A DNA stretch of 64,000 bases from the NCBI RefSeq assembly GCF_039537965.1, contig NZ_BAABBM010000001.1, positions 1,302,001 through 1,366,000 on the forward strand, read 5' to 3'. Below the pieces are notes generated by a model. That model worked only from the letters and a program-made list of their open reading frames with translations. It did no database searches and was not told where the DNA came from. This DNA is from Sphingomonas limnosediminicola. Lineage in GTDB: Bacteria > Pseudomonadota > Alphaproteobacteria > Sphingomonadales > Sphingomonadaceae. Shown one piece after another: positions 30,899 through 38,280 of this stretch (its first letter is position 1; every line of letters starts with the position of its first letter). The position numbers and the translations under genes are program-made.

Positions 30899-33142
30899 AT
30901 GTATCATCGCCTTTATCCCCGCTTCGATTCCCCAATTTGCAGGTATTCCGTTTCCTTGAAGCTCATTTCTTACGTGGCGCTCGCCGCGGCTCTTCCGATT
31001 TACCCAGTGGCAGCCGAAAGCTATTTCGACGCGGGCCAGCCCACAGTGATCGGCGCAGATGCCGGCACGGGCGGCGCGTCAGCGCCGGAGCCTACCCCAG
31101 GCGACGCATCGAAGGCCCATCCCGATGAGGATCAATCCATTGTCGTGACAGGCGTTAGGCGACGTGCCGGGGACGTCCTCGGCGGCGTGTCCGTACTCGA
31201 CAAGGAAGAACTGGCTCACGACCTGAAGCCGAGCCTCGGCGATACGCTGGCCGACATGCCCGGCGTCACCTCATCAAGTTTCGGTCCATCGTCGTCACGC
31301 CCGATCTTGCGCGGTTTTTCCGGGGAAGACGCAACCATTCTCATCGATGGTCTTGGCAGTCTCGACCTTTCAGCGTCTGACCCCGATCACGCCGTGACCA
31401 TCAACCCGCTGACGGCGGAACGCATCGAGGTTCTGCGTGGCCCCGGTGCGCTGCTTTACGATTCGTCGGCGATTGCCGGCGTCGTGAACGTGATCGATAA
31501 TCGAATTCCGCGTTCAGTGCCTACCGACGTCAATGTCGATCTCCTGCTGAATTATGGGACGGCAGCGAATGAGCGATCAGGCAATGCGGGCATCAATGTG
31601 CCGCTGGGCGCGCATTTCGTCGCTCATGCTGACGGCGCTTATTCCGAGTACGACGACCTGCACGTCGGCGGCTATCTGCTGTCAGCGCCGTTGCGGCGCG
31701 AGGCGCTTGCAAGTCCCGATCCGGAAATTCAGGCGCTCGCGGATCTGAAGGAGAAGCTTCCGAATACGGCAGGTCGCGTCGACGATGCCGCCGGAGGCAT
31801 TGCGTATGTCGATGGAGATCTGAACATCGGCGTGTCCTACAACCACCACGACGCAAAGTACGGCGTTCCGATACGCTTTTCCCTGGATCCCTCGATCCAG
31901 CCCGAAGTGCCGACAATCGACGCACACCAGGACCGCGGAGATGTTCGCGCCAATGTGCCGATCGGCGGTTTCTTCAAGCTATTCGAATTCCGCGGTGCGC
32001 TCTCAAAATACCACCACGCCGAAATCGAAGAGGATGGCGTCGTTGGATCTCGCTTCTATTCGAACGGCGGCGAGCTGCGCGCTGACGTCGTGCAGACGGA
32101 TCGCGACGGCTGGGGCGGCACCAGCGGCGTCCAGTTCCGGAGCCAGACCGCGCGGATTACCGGCGCGGAAAAATATCTTCCCGACAGCCGCAAGCAGACC
32201 CTCGGACTCTTCACGCTCCAGACCCTGGAGCATGGGCCAATCCGCTTCGAAGGCGGCCTGAGGGTCGACTTCGCGCGCCTTCATGCCGACCAGGACGAAA
32301 CGCTCGCCGAGCAGGGAGAAGAGATCGGCGACGAGTTCGGCGAAGAGATCGATATCGGGGCTGCGCCCTTCTCGCGCAATTTCACCTCTGTTTCCGCATC
32401 GGTCGGCGCCAATTACCAGCTGGTTGGCGATTGGCGGCTGGGCTTGTCGCTGTCGCACTCCGAGCGTTCGCCGTCGATCGACGAGCTATTTTCGTTCGGC
32501 CCGCACGGAGGCAGTCAGCAATTCCTGCTTGGCAATCCCGACTTGAAGAAGCAGTCGAGCAACGGCGTTGACCTCAGCCTTCACAAAACGACAGGGCCGG
32601 TGCACTTCCAGGGCAGCGTCTATTACAGCCACTTTTCCAACTACCTCTTCCAGGCGCCCACCGATGAAATCGAGGATGGGCTGCCGGTCTATGAATATCG
32701 GGAGGGCAAGGCGGACTATTACGGCTTCGAGCTCGAGGCCGACGCGAAGCTCGGTAACGCACTAGGGATCGATTGGGGCGGCGAGATCACGACCGACGCG
32801 GTGCGCGCCAAGATCAAAAATTTCGGCAATGCGCCTGAGATCCCGCCTTTCCGGGTTCTTGCAGGTCTGACGGGCACGCGCGGCCAGTTCGATGGCAAGG
32901 TCGAGGTCGAACGCGTATCCAGCCAACACAAGGTTGCGCCCGACGAGACGACGACCCCCGGCTATACAATGGTGAATGCGTCACTCGACTGGCACCCTTT
33001 TTCCGCCAATCCGGACCTGACGCTTTCGCTCCAGGGCAACAATCTGTTCGACGTTGAGGCACGCCGCCACTCTAGCGATCTGAAGGACTATGCGCCGCTC
33101 GCCGGCCGCGACATTCGCGTGACAGCGCGCGTAGGCTTCTAG
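30899..33142 (+). CDS. TonB-dependent receptor, ZnuD-like
   Basis: Up to 747 residues; the ATG at 30899 gives a 19-residue leader, whereas a TTG at 30956 begins a good signal peptide (LKLISYVALAAALPIYPVAA). The TonB box/plug region reads DQSIVVTGVRRRAGDVLGGV, then LGDTLADMPGVTSSSFGPSS and RIEVLRGPGALLYDSSAIAG. A 22-strand-type barrel ends in VTARVGF with a terminal Phe. A His/Asp/Glu-rich insertion (LHADQDETLAEQGEEIGDEF) may bind zinc. ZnuD assignment rests on overall similarity and its divergent zinc-exporter neighbour. A strong hairpin follows the stop. Confidence 0.85.
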   Translation: MYHRLYPRFDSPICRYSVSLKLISYVALAAALPIYPVAAESYFDAGQPTVIGADAGTGGASAPEPTPGDASKAHPDEDQSIVVTGVRRRAGDVLGGVSVLDKEELAHDLKPSLGDTLADMPGVTSSSFGPSSSRPILRGFSGEDATILIDGLGSLDLSASDPDHAVTINPLTAERIEVLRGPGALLYDSSAIAGVVNVIDNRIPRSVPTDVNVDLLLNYGTAANERSGNAGINVPLGAHFVAHADGAYSEYDDLHVGGYLLSAPLRREALASPDPEIQALADLKEKLPNTAGRVDDAAGGIAYVDGDLNIGVSYNHHDAKYGVPIRFSLDPSIQPEVPTIDAHQDRGDVRANVPIGGFFKLFEFRGALSKYHHAEIEEDGVVGSRFYSNGGELRADVVQTDRDGWGGTSGVQFRSQTARITGAEKYLPDSRKQTLGLFTLQTLEHGPIRFEGGLRVDFARLHADQDETLAEQGEEIGDEFGEEIDIGAAPFSRNFTSVSASVGANYQLVGDWRLGLSLSHSERSPSIDELFSFGPHGGSQQFLLGNPDLKKQSSNGVDLSLHKTTGPVHFQGSVYYSHFSNYLFQAPTDEIEDGLPVYEYREGKADYYGFELEADAKLGNALGIDWGGEITTDAVRAKIKNFGNAPEIPPFRVLAGLTGTRGQFDGKVEVERVSSQHKVAPDETTTPGYTMVNASLDWHPFSANPDLTLSLQGNNLFDVEARRHSSDLKDYAPLAGRDIRVTARVGF

Positions 33143-33150
33143 ACAAAGAA

Positions 33151-33184
33151 AGAGGCGGTCCGGGAAGGGTGCCGGACCGCCTCT
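33151..33184 (+). terminator. Perfect 13-bp hairpin after the TonB-dependent receptor gene
   Basis: AGAGGCGGTCCGG (33151-33163) pairs with CCGGACCGCCTCT (33172-33184) around an 8-base loop, 8 bp after the receptor stop. It lacks a long T-run, so termination efficiency is uncertain. It also separates the convergent psp operon end. Confidence 0.65.
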
Positions 33185-33223
33185 ACTTGGCCAGTCGCTG
33201 GGGAAGACGACGGGCGCGGGGAT

Positions 33224-33454
33224 TTAGATATCGATGCCGGCGGCGATCGCTTCGAGCTTACGGACGCGTTCGCGAAGATCCGCGATCTCGATCCGGCCCG
33301 TGGCCGGGGGAAGTCCGCGGTCGCTGGCAAACTGCGTCAGCTCCATCTTCTTGAGCTCGAGCCAGCCGTTCCAAGCCTTTAGCCCCGCGAAGCTTGCGCC
33401 GCCCAATCCGGCGATGACGCTGCCCGAGAGCACTCCGATCGTCAGCGGATCCAT
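33224..33454 (-). CDS. PspB-like small membrane protein
   Basis: A 76-residue protein with one N-terminal hydrophobic segment (LTIGVLSGSVIAGLGGASFA) followed by a short amphipathic linker and a coiled-coil tail (DLRERVRKLEAIAAGIDI). This is the PspB arrangement, although the sequence is divergent. Its start overlaps the pspC stop, and the gene is last in the phage-shock operon. In this role it would help sense envelope stress with PspC. Confidence 0.6.
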   Translation of the reverse strand: MDPLTIGVLSGSVIAGLGGASFAGLKAWNGWLELKKMELTQFASDRGLPPATGRIEIADLRERVRKLEAIAAGIDI

Positions 33455-33858
33455 TACTTTTCCTCCTGCCGGAGCGCTTCGATCTCACGCGCCAGCTGAT
33501 CGTTCTGCGTGTTGATGTGGTGATCGATCGCCATCAGGCGGCGGTCGGTTTCGTCGAGTTCGGTGCGCATCGCCTGTACGGTCGGCTTGCGCTTCACGAC
33601 GTCTCCCATGCGGTCGAAATCGCTCATGCGAGCATCACCGACCATCGACTTCCTTTTCTGCAGGGCGAGGTAGATGCCCACCGCTGCATAGGCGATCAGC
33701 GCAAGGCTGATCGGAATGTGCGTCAGCAGCGGAACCGCGATCCAGGCGATCCTGATGAAAGTCGGGTCGATCCCGGTCCGTGCGCCGAGCGTCGAGCAGA
33801 CGCCGGCGATCTTCGCGTCCTTGCTGTGGAGCGAGTAGGGATAAATCTTGCGGGCCAT
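33454..33858 (-). CDS. pspC: PspC-domain envelope-stress protein
   Basis: About 134 residues starting MARKIYPYSLHSKDAKIAGV then CSTLGARTGIDPTFIRIAWI, the PspC signature of an amphipathic start and a transmembrane helix (LLTHIPISLALIAYAAVGIY). The C-terminal half is a charged coiled coil (LDETDRRLMAIDHHINTQND). PspC partners with PspB and binds PspA on membrane stress. The start is at the second of two adjacent ATGs; the first is 33861. It follows pspA by 17 bp. Confidence 0.88.
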   Translation of the reverse strand: MARKIYPYSLHSKDAKIAGVCSTLGARTGIDPTFIRIAWIAVPLLTHIPISLALIAYAAVGIYLALQKRKSMVGDARMSDFDRMGDVVKRKPTVQAMRTELDETDRRLMAIDHHINTQNDQLAREIEALRQEEK

Positions 33859-33875
33859 CATTCCCCTGACCTTTC

Positions 33876-34646
33876 TTACTGAACCCGCGCTTTAAGCGCG
33901 GCTTTCATCGCTTCCAGCTCGCGGTCGACGCTTTCCATCGCCTTGAGCTCGTGGATCTCATCTTCGAGACTGCTGATACCCAGCGCCTCGGCGCGGCCTT
34001 CCGCGAAGTCGGCGCGGCGCTCGAGGATCTCGAACTTGCTGAACGCATCCAGCGTCCTGCTGCCGTTCATGACCTCCCGCGCCTTCGCCCGGGTCACGGC
34101 GCTTTCGAACCGTGCCGCAATGGCGTTCTGGCGGGCGCGGGCTTCACGCAGCTTCGCCTGAAGCTTGGCGATGTCCGCTTCGTAGCCACGCAGCACCTGA
34201 TCGATCTGGTCGACCTCGGTCTTGAGGCCTTCTGCCATGTCGGTGGCCTTCTCCTTTTCGAGCAGCGCCGCCTTGGCGAGGTCTTCGCGATCCTTGCTCA
34301 GTGCCAGCTCAGCCTTCGCAGTCCAGTCGGCCTGCATCTGGTCGAGCCGTCCGAGCGCCCGCCGCATCTCCTTGATGTCGGCGATCGACCGCGCCGCCGA
34401 AGCCCGAACCTCGACCAACGTCTCTTCCATCTCGAGGATGATCATGCGGATCATCTTCGAAGGATCTTCCGACCGGTCGAGGAGCTCCGTCATGTTCGCC
34501 GCGAAGATGTCACGAGCGCGGCTGAACACGGGACCGCTGAACCAGGCGGCGACGGGAGCGAGACGCTCGGTGGCCGCCTCTTCCACTTTCACCAGCCGCG
34601 GCGTGCGGATCGGAACATGGGCTTCAAGAACTTCGAGTTCAGGCAT
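33876..34646 (-). CDS. pspA: Phage-shock protein A (PspA/IM30)
   Basis: A 256-residue coiled-coil protein. The core is typical: VFSRARDIFAANMTELLDRS, EDPSKMIRMIILEMEETLVE, VRASAARSIADIKEMRRALG and LLEKEKATDMAEGLKTEVDQ. A divergent 40-residue head (RTPRLVKVEEAATERL) precedes it. PspA forms scaffolds on stressed inner membrane and inhibits the PspF activator in some bacteria. The start ATG overlaps the stop of an exported small protein (ATGCCTGA context). Three further psp-type genes follow downstream. Confidence 0.92.
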   Translation of the reverse strand: MPELEVLEAHVPIRTPRLVKVEEAATERLAPVAAWFSGPVFSRARDIFAANMTELLDRSEDPSKMIRMIILEMEETLVEVRASAARSIADIKEMRRALGRLDQMQADWTAKAELALSKDREDLAKAALLEKEKATDMAEGLKTEVDQIDQVLRGYEADIAKLQAKLREARARQNAIAARFESAVTRAKAREVMNGSRTLDAFSKFEILERRADFAEGRAEALGISSLEDEIHELKAMESVDRELEAMKAALKARVQ

Positions 34647-34776
34647 TGATGGAAACCTTTACGGGATTGGCATTGGCCTGGGCCGGGCCGACGGCGGCGC
34701 CGATCGCGACCGTGCTCATGAAGAGCGCCGCGGCGATGGCGACCAGGTTGCGAGTGAACTGCGACTGCGACGACAT
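34639..34776 (-). CDS. 45-residue exported small protein at the head of the psp operon
   Basis: ATG 34776 follows a GGGAGATA site. The peptide reads MSSQSQFTRNLVAIAAALF then a signal-peptide-like core MSTVAIGAAVGPAQANA, with a short mature tail. Small exported proteins of this form (Thr-Arg-Asn/Thr-Leu followed by an Ala/Val-rich core and an AVGPA motif) recur in sphingomonads. It overlaps the pspA start and lies 55 bp downstream of a sigma-54-like promoter, so it is probably the first psp gene. Function unknown. Confidence 0.65.
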   Translation of the reverse strand: MSSQSQFTRNLVAIAAALFMSTVAIGAAVGPAQANANPVKVSINA

Positions 34777-34830
34777 TGGTATCTCCCTTTTTCCGGCCGG
34801 CTTGTTGGTCCGTGCCGATGCAGACTACTA

Positions 34831-34847
34831 TTCAAGGGCCGTGCCAA
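34831..34847 (-). promoter_or_regulatory. Sigma-54-type promoter candidate for the psp operon
   Basis: The minus strand reads TTGGCACGGCCCTTGAA, matching the -24/-12 consensus TGGCACG-N4-TTGC(A/T) except that the -12 GC is GA. Transcription would start about 12 bp downstream, roughly 45 bp before the first ATG. The psp operons of other proteobacteria use sigma-54 with PspF, which supports the call. Confidence 0.5.
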
Positions 34848-34896
34848 TCCCGGAAAACTGGGAAAAACTTTGCTATGCGGGTCGCGGTGGCGCAAT

Positions 34897-34920
34897 TTCC
34901 CAACCAAGACTTGGTGGGAA
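34897..34920. promoter_or_regulatory. Inverted repeat upstream of the sigma-54 promoter, candidate activator site
   Basis: TTCCCAACCAAG (34897-34908) and CTTGGTGGGAA (34910-34920) form a near-perfect palindrome with one extra base, and another GTTGGGAA occurs at 34934-34941. It lies 50-75 bp upstream of the candidate promoter, where a sigma-54 enhancer-binding protein such as PspF would sit. Binding is inferred. Confidence 0.45.
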
Positions 34921-35019
34921 TCACCAATCGTCGGTTGGGAACATTCGCCATGCTCGGATCGGAACATCGCTCCGCCCCGGGCGTCCTTACGGAAAGGTTA
35001 TTCAGAGGGAGTTTGAGAG

Positions 35020-35235
35020 ATGCTTGGCAAGCTTGCAGGCGCGTGGCTCGGAGAGAAGGTCGCTGGCCCCAACAGGGGCACCAAGGGCGCAATCATCGGA
35101 TATGGCGCAGCCGCGCTCGCCCGACGCAGCGTGCCAGCGCTAGCGGCCGTGGCGCTTGGCGGCTGGGCTTTCAGGAAATTGCGTGACCGACGCCGCGGTC
35201 GCGCAGACTATTCGTCGGACGCTGCTGCTTCCTGA
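35020..35235 (+). CDS. Small Gly/Ala-rich basic protein, unknown function
   Basis: A 71-residue protein with ATG after a GGGAG site. It has a glycine-zipper-like hydrophobic centre (GAIIGYGAAALARRSVPALA then AVALGGWAFRKL) and a basic tail (RDRRRGRAD). It may associate with membranes. It is divergent from the psp operon and its 3' end overlaps the convergent DUF3297 gene by 28 bp. No function is assigned. Confidence 0.5.
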   Translation: MLGKLAGAWLGEKVAGPNRGTKGAIIGYGAAALARRSVPALAAVALGGWAFRKLRDRRRGRADYSSDAAAS

Positions 35236-35492
35236 CCTTCGGGCGGATGCTCGAAATAGGGCTCGACCTTGCCGTTGAGCTTCAGCGTCATCGGCTGGCC
35301 GTAGCGATCCCTGCTGCGGCCGGCCGCAACGCGAATCCAGCCTTCCGACACCGAATATTCGATGACGTTGGTCTTTTCGACGCCATTGAACTTGATGCCG
35401 ACGCCGCGGCTGAGCAGCGACTCATCGAAATGCTCGCTGCGCGGGTCGAGCGAGAGGCGATCGGGGGGCGTGTCTGATACTTTTTCGGCCAT
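35208..35492 (-). CDS. DUF3297-family protein
   Basis: About 94 residues from ATG 35492 (MAEKVSDTPPDRLSLDPRSE). The family pattern follows: HFDESLLSRGVGIKFNGVEK then YSVSEGWIRVAAGRSRDRYG and KLNGKVEPYFEHP. DUF3297 proteins are short, widespread in alphaproteobacteria and of unknown function. The gene's 5' side was the insertion region of the IS1595-type transposon, whose left end lies 65 bp upstream of its start. Confidence 0.85.
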   Translation of the reverse strand: MAEKVSDTPPDRLSLDPRSEHFDESLLSRGVGIKFNGVEKTNVIEYSVSEGWIRVAAGRSRDRYGQPMTLKLNGKVEPYFEHPPEGQEAAASDE

Positions 35493-35556
35493 GCGCGCGC
35501 CCCTACCCTCGCGCACCTTTCACCGTCAACGCGAAGCGCTCCAGACGGGTGTGTCA

Positions 35557-35564
35557 AGTAACGT
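35557..35564 (+). repeat. Target-site duplication, left copy (AGTAACGT)
   Basis: AGTAACGT immediately precedes the left terminal repeat and recurs exactly at 38220-38227 after the right one. Eight base pairs is the duplication length reported for IS1595-family elements. Confidence 0.85.
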
Positions 35565-35577
35565 GGACATTATATAC

Positions 35578-35853
35578 ATGACGTACCGTCCAGTTACTGA
35601 TACCGAGTCGGCGACAGGCCGGCGCATCGAAGACGTTATAGTTATGCACGGGGTCCGTGAGTACTCGGAAGGTCTCCCCGTCGAGCTACGACGCCACGAG
35701 GGGCGCCTTGTGCTCAGGGCTTTCAGCGAGTGCGGAAACAGGTACACCGATGTGGATCTGTTGGACGTAATAGAGTGGTGTAAAAATGGACCTGGGAGTG
35801 CCGTCGCACCCGTTGCGGCCCTTGTTGCACGAAATTCAGGCGGCGATAACTAA
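35578..35853 (+). CDS. Transposon passenger: 91-residue unknown protein
   Basis: The start ATG (35578) lies inside the left terminal repeat. The product reads MTYRPVTDTESATGRRIEDV, then a strand-rich part VIVMHGVREYSEGLPVEL and RHEGRLVLRAFSECGNRY, with a C-terminal region DVDLLDVIEWCKNGP. No recognised domain. It overlaps the next gene by 68 bp in another frame, suggesting coupled expression or a short real C-terminus. No conserved catalytic residue is evident. Confidence 0.5.
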   Translation: MTYRPVTDTESATGRRIEDVIVMHGVREYSEGLPVELRRHEGRLVLRAFSECGNRYTDVDLLDVIEWCKNGPGSAVAPVAALVARNSGGDN

Positions 35854-36304
35854 CGGCCTTCCTTATCTCGCAATGATGCAAGCGCTGGCAGTTCCCGACA
35901 TTTGCGGCGCACTCATGGCTTCAGATGGACGCGCCACACGGTCGGCGTACCTCGCTTGGTACGGAGAATACATGTGGGGCAATTTCATTCTCCTATCGCC
36001 AGAACAATGCTACAGTTTGCGATGTGGATTTGTGCACCAATCGCGATCCGATCTGGCGGGCGGACATTTCAAACGGATCGCCTTTCACTGCCATTTCTGG
36101 GGCGCGATGGACTCGATGCCGATGGTTGATATGGGAGACACCCTTTATATCAGCGTCGAGCAATTCTGCGCTCACTTGAATAATGCGGCGCATCGTTGGT
36201 TTGCGACCGTAGCCTTTGACCCAACCGTGTTGGAGAACGCCCAAAGCCTGCTCAAGCCGAAGCGCAGCCTTAATGCGATGATGGGCTCGTTTGTATTGTC
36301 TTAG
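35786..36304 (+). CDS. Transposon passenger: 172-residue unknown protein
   Basis: ATG 35786 overlaps the preceding gene. The protein is mixed helical/strand with many aromatic and Cys residues: LVPDICGALMASDG-like start, AYLAWYGEYMWGNF, EQCYSLRCGFVHQSRS and FHCHFWGAMDSMPM, ending with a helix NAMMGSFVLS. The His/Cys clustering could bind a metal. I do not recognise the family. It is followed by a short gene with a strong ribosome-binding site. Confidence 0.55.
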   Translation: MDLGVPSHPLRPLLHEIQAAITNGLPYLAMMQALAVPDICGALMASDGRATRSAYLAWYGEYMWGNFILLSPEQCYSLRCGFVHQSRSDLAGGHFKRIAFHCHFWGAMDSMPMVDMGDTLYISVEQFCAHLNNAAHRWFATVAFDPTVLENAQSLLKPKRSLNAMMGSFVLS

Positions 36305-36313
36305 GAGAAGCGA

Positions 36314-36448
36314 ATGGCCACCAAAGCAGCATCGACCGACGAAGCTCGCCAACGCGACGAACTGCTGCGCCGCGCTCTGGCGACGCCGCCGATAAGCAAC
36401 GAAGAGATAATCAGGCGCTCAAAGCAAGAGCCGAGGAAGCGCGGCTAG
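36314..36448 (+). CDS. Transposon passenger: 44-residue charged protein
   Basis: ATG 36314 follows AGGAGA at ideal spacing. The product MATKAASTDEARQRDELL then LRRALATPPISNEEIIRR is helical and basic at the end (SKQEPRKRG). Its 3' end meets the convergent NYN gene end (corrected frame). Small charged proteins of this kind are common partners of NYN/PIN nuclease genes, but no pairing is shown. Confidence 0.45.
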   Translation: MATKAASTDEARQRDELLRRALATPPISNEEIIRRSKQEPRKRG

Positions 36449-37067
36449 GACTGATCCCAGACGGGGTCATATTCCTTCGGTCGGAACACGATCTTCGTTC
36501 CGTCCGTGACTTCCTTTTCAAAGATTGCAGCGTGCAAGTCTTTCTCTTTGAGGGTCTTCTTGCCATCGGCGATGGCGTAAAGGTGCTTGGATAACGGCCT
36601 GTCCGGTGGAGCGACTGTAAACAGCCCCTTATTTGGAAACCGGTCTTCACGAACGCAAATGAGGCCGCCTGATCGGAATCAGCGCTGACTACAAATGCCA
36701 CGTCGTAAAGGTCGTCCAAGGCGTCCTGATAGAGGCTTAGACCGAGGTTCAGGTCGGTGGCTTTTTCGCGCTTCACGGTCCACGAATTGCCGCATGGGCG
36801 GCATTCAACGGTCTCGTCGGCTTCATGGCCAAAAATGGTTTTGACGCCGACTAATTCGAGAGCCTCAACATAGAAGCGATGCCGTGCTTTCTTGCCCACT
36901 TCCCGGTCCCGCCAAGCAGTGCAATAGATCACACGATCAAGCTTTCCGTGGCCTCTAGCTAAGCCCTCACTTAACTTCCAAAGATTGAGCCATTTTAGGT
37001 ATGGTTGGCCAAGATCATCTACCGCATGGTAGAGGTTGAACCCATCTATATAGACCGATACTCGCAA
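36445..37067 (-). pseudogene. NYN-domain (PIN-like RNase) gene with a one-base frameshift
   Basis: The start MRVSVYIDGFNLYHAVDDLG and later ATDLNLGLSLYQDALDD and DVAFVVSADSDQA carry the NYN acidic residues. In the uninterrupted frame the C-terminus becomes Arg/Ser-rich nonsense from about 36645. Restoring one G in an AAGACC context at about 36643-36646 gives a continuous frame DRFPNKGLFTVAPPDRPLSK then DLHAAIFEKEVTDGTKIVFR, ending at 36445. This is typical of a recent inactivating deletion or a sequencing error. The intact protein would be about 207 residues and probably a nuclease. Confidence 0.65.
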
Positions 37068-37236
37068 GACGAATCCCCCTTGACTTGAGGGGTCTAGATT
37101 CCTAGATGGCTACTTGCAACGCCGCATGGTGCGCCCAGCGGCCCGCCCGGAGAGCCTAGTGCGCTCCGGGCTTTTTCTTGCCTAGCGTGTCCATCGCTTC
37201 CGTCGCTCTCCGTAAACGCGCGACGCTCGGTAGTGG

Positions 37237-38157
37237 TTAGGCTGCTGCGAAGTCAGGTTGCCGGTACATGAGGCGTTTGCCACGCGCACCTTTCAGTGCC
37301 TCTGCGGTGCGGGCTGCGTCGTCGTAGCCGTTCGCGGCGCGGAACGTGTACCGGAAGTCGAACTCGTTGAGATAGCGCTGCAAGTGCTTGCTGCTGCAAT
37401 GCTGATAGATGCCCTTCATGCCGCGCTTGAAGATGCCGAAGAAGCCTTCAATCGTGTTCGTCGTAACGTCGCCACGCACGTACTCTTTGGCGCTGTGGTT
37501 GACGCTCTGATGCGAAGCGAACTCAAGGCCGGGGCGCATGTAGTAGTGCGCTTCGTCAGTCATTAGGCGGCTTGCGCGGCGCACGTTCGTGTAGAGGATG
37601 CCGCTGATCGTATCGGCGTTCAGATTGTCCGTAACGTGGAAGGAGACTGCGCGGCCCGTCGTGCGATCGACGAGGCTCACGATCTTATTCATGTTGCGGA
37701 TTGCCATGCGGCTCTTCGGGGCAGTCTTATCCTTGCCGAAGAAAGTTTCGTCGGCCTCGATCACCATGCCGGGGCCGCCCATCGGCTCGAAATCCTGCTT
37801 CATGGCCTCGCGGATGCGATGCTCCATGAACCAAGCCGACTTGTACGTGATGCCAAGCTGGCGATGTAGCTGGTGAGCCGAGACGCCCTTCTTGGAACCG
37901 TTGACCATCGCAAACGCCATGAGCCACTTGTTCAGCGGGATTTTGCTGTCTTCCATGACGGTGCCGACAGTGACCGTGAACGGCTTTGTGCAGGCGTTGC
38001 ATTTATACACGCCCTTGCGGGTCGATTTGCCCTGGAGCTTCTTGATATTCTCGACCGAGCCGCAGTGCGGGCAGACCGGCCCATTCGGCCAATGGATGGC
38101 CTCAATGTGCTCGCGGGCTTTGTCCGCATCCTGATAAATGGGGTTGGTAAGGTTCAT
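37237..38157 (-). CDS. IS1595-family transposase
   Basis: About 306 residues from ATG 38157 (MNLTNPIYQDADKAREHIEA); the longer reading adds a leader. An N-terminal zinc ribbon (CPHCGSVENIKK and CNACTKPFTVTVG) precedes the catalytic domain. The DDE-type residues are visible in MVIEADETFFGKD, LMTDEAHYYMRPG and the DNK/DEH-like motif TTNTIEGFFGIFKRGMK. It sits at the right end of the 2655-bp element and would act on its terminal repeats. Confidence 0.92.
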   Translation of the reverse strand: MNLTNPIYQDADKAREHIEAIHWPNGPVCPHCGSVENIKKLQGKSTRKGVYKCNACTKPFTVTVGTVMEDSKIPLNKWLMAFAMVNGSKKGVSAHQLHRQLGITYKSAWFMEHRIREAMKQDFEPMGGPGMVIEADETFFGKDKTAPKSRMAIRNMNKIVSLVDRTTGRAVSFHVTDNLNADTISGILYTNVRRASRLMTDEAHYYMRPGLEFASHQSVNHSAKEYVRGDVTTNTIEGFFGIFKRGMKGIYQHCSSKHLQRYLNEFDFRYTFRAANGYDDAARTAEALKGARGKRLMYRQPDFAAA

Positions 38158-38219
38158 CGGTCTTTCCTCTTGAGACCGATCTACTCCCACACCGTTAGTA
38201 CGTCAAGTATATAATGTCC

Positions 38220-38227
38220 AGTAACGT
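38220..38227 (+). repeat. Target-site duplication, right copy (AGTAACGT)
   Basis: Exact copy of 35557-35564, adjoining the right terminal repeat. Removing the element and one copy restores a continuous intergenic sequence between DUF3297 and the bkd operon. Confidence 0.85.
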
Positions 38228-38280
38228 TGACAGTGGCAGTTGCCGCCTCGCCGAGACAGGACTAAGCGCTCGCGCCAGAC

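Larger units (their letters stand above)
35565..38219. mobile_element. Complete IS1595-family transposon with passenger genes
   Basis: The 2655-bp element starts GGACATTATATACATGACGTAC and ends with its inverted copy (21 of 22 bp match, A/T difference at position 14). It is flanked by the 8-bp duplication AGTAACGT. Inside are an IS1595-type transposase at the right end and, to its left, a 91-residue, a 172-residue and a 44-residue unknown protein plus a frameshifted NYN-domain gene. IS1595 members are known to carry passenger genes. It inserted between the DUF3297 and bkd genes and appears recent, since both repeats and duplication are intact. Confidence 0.88.
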
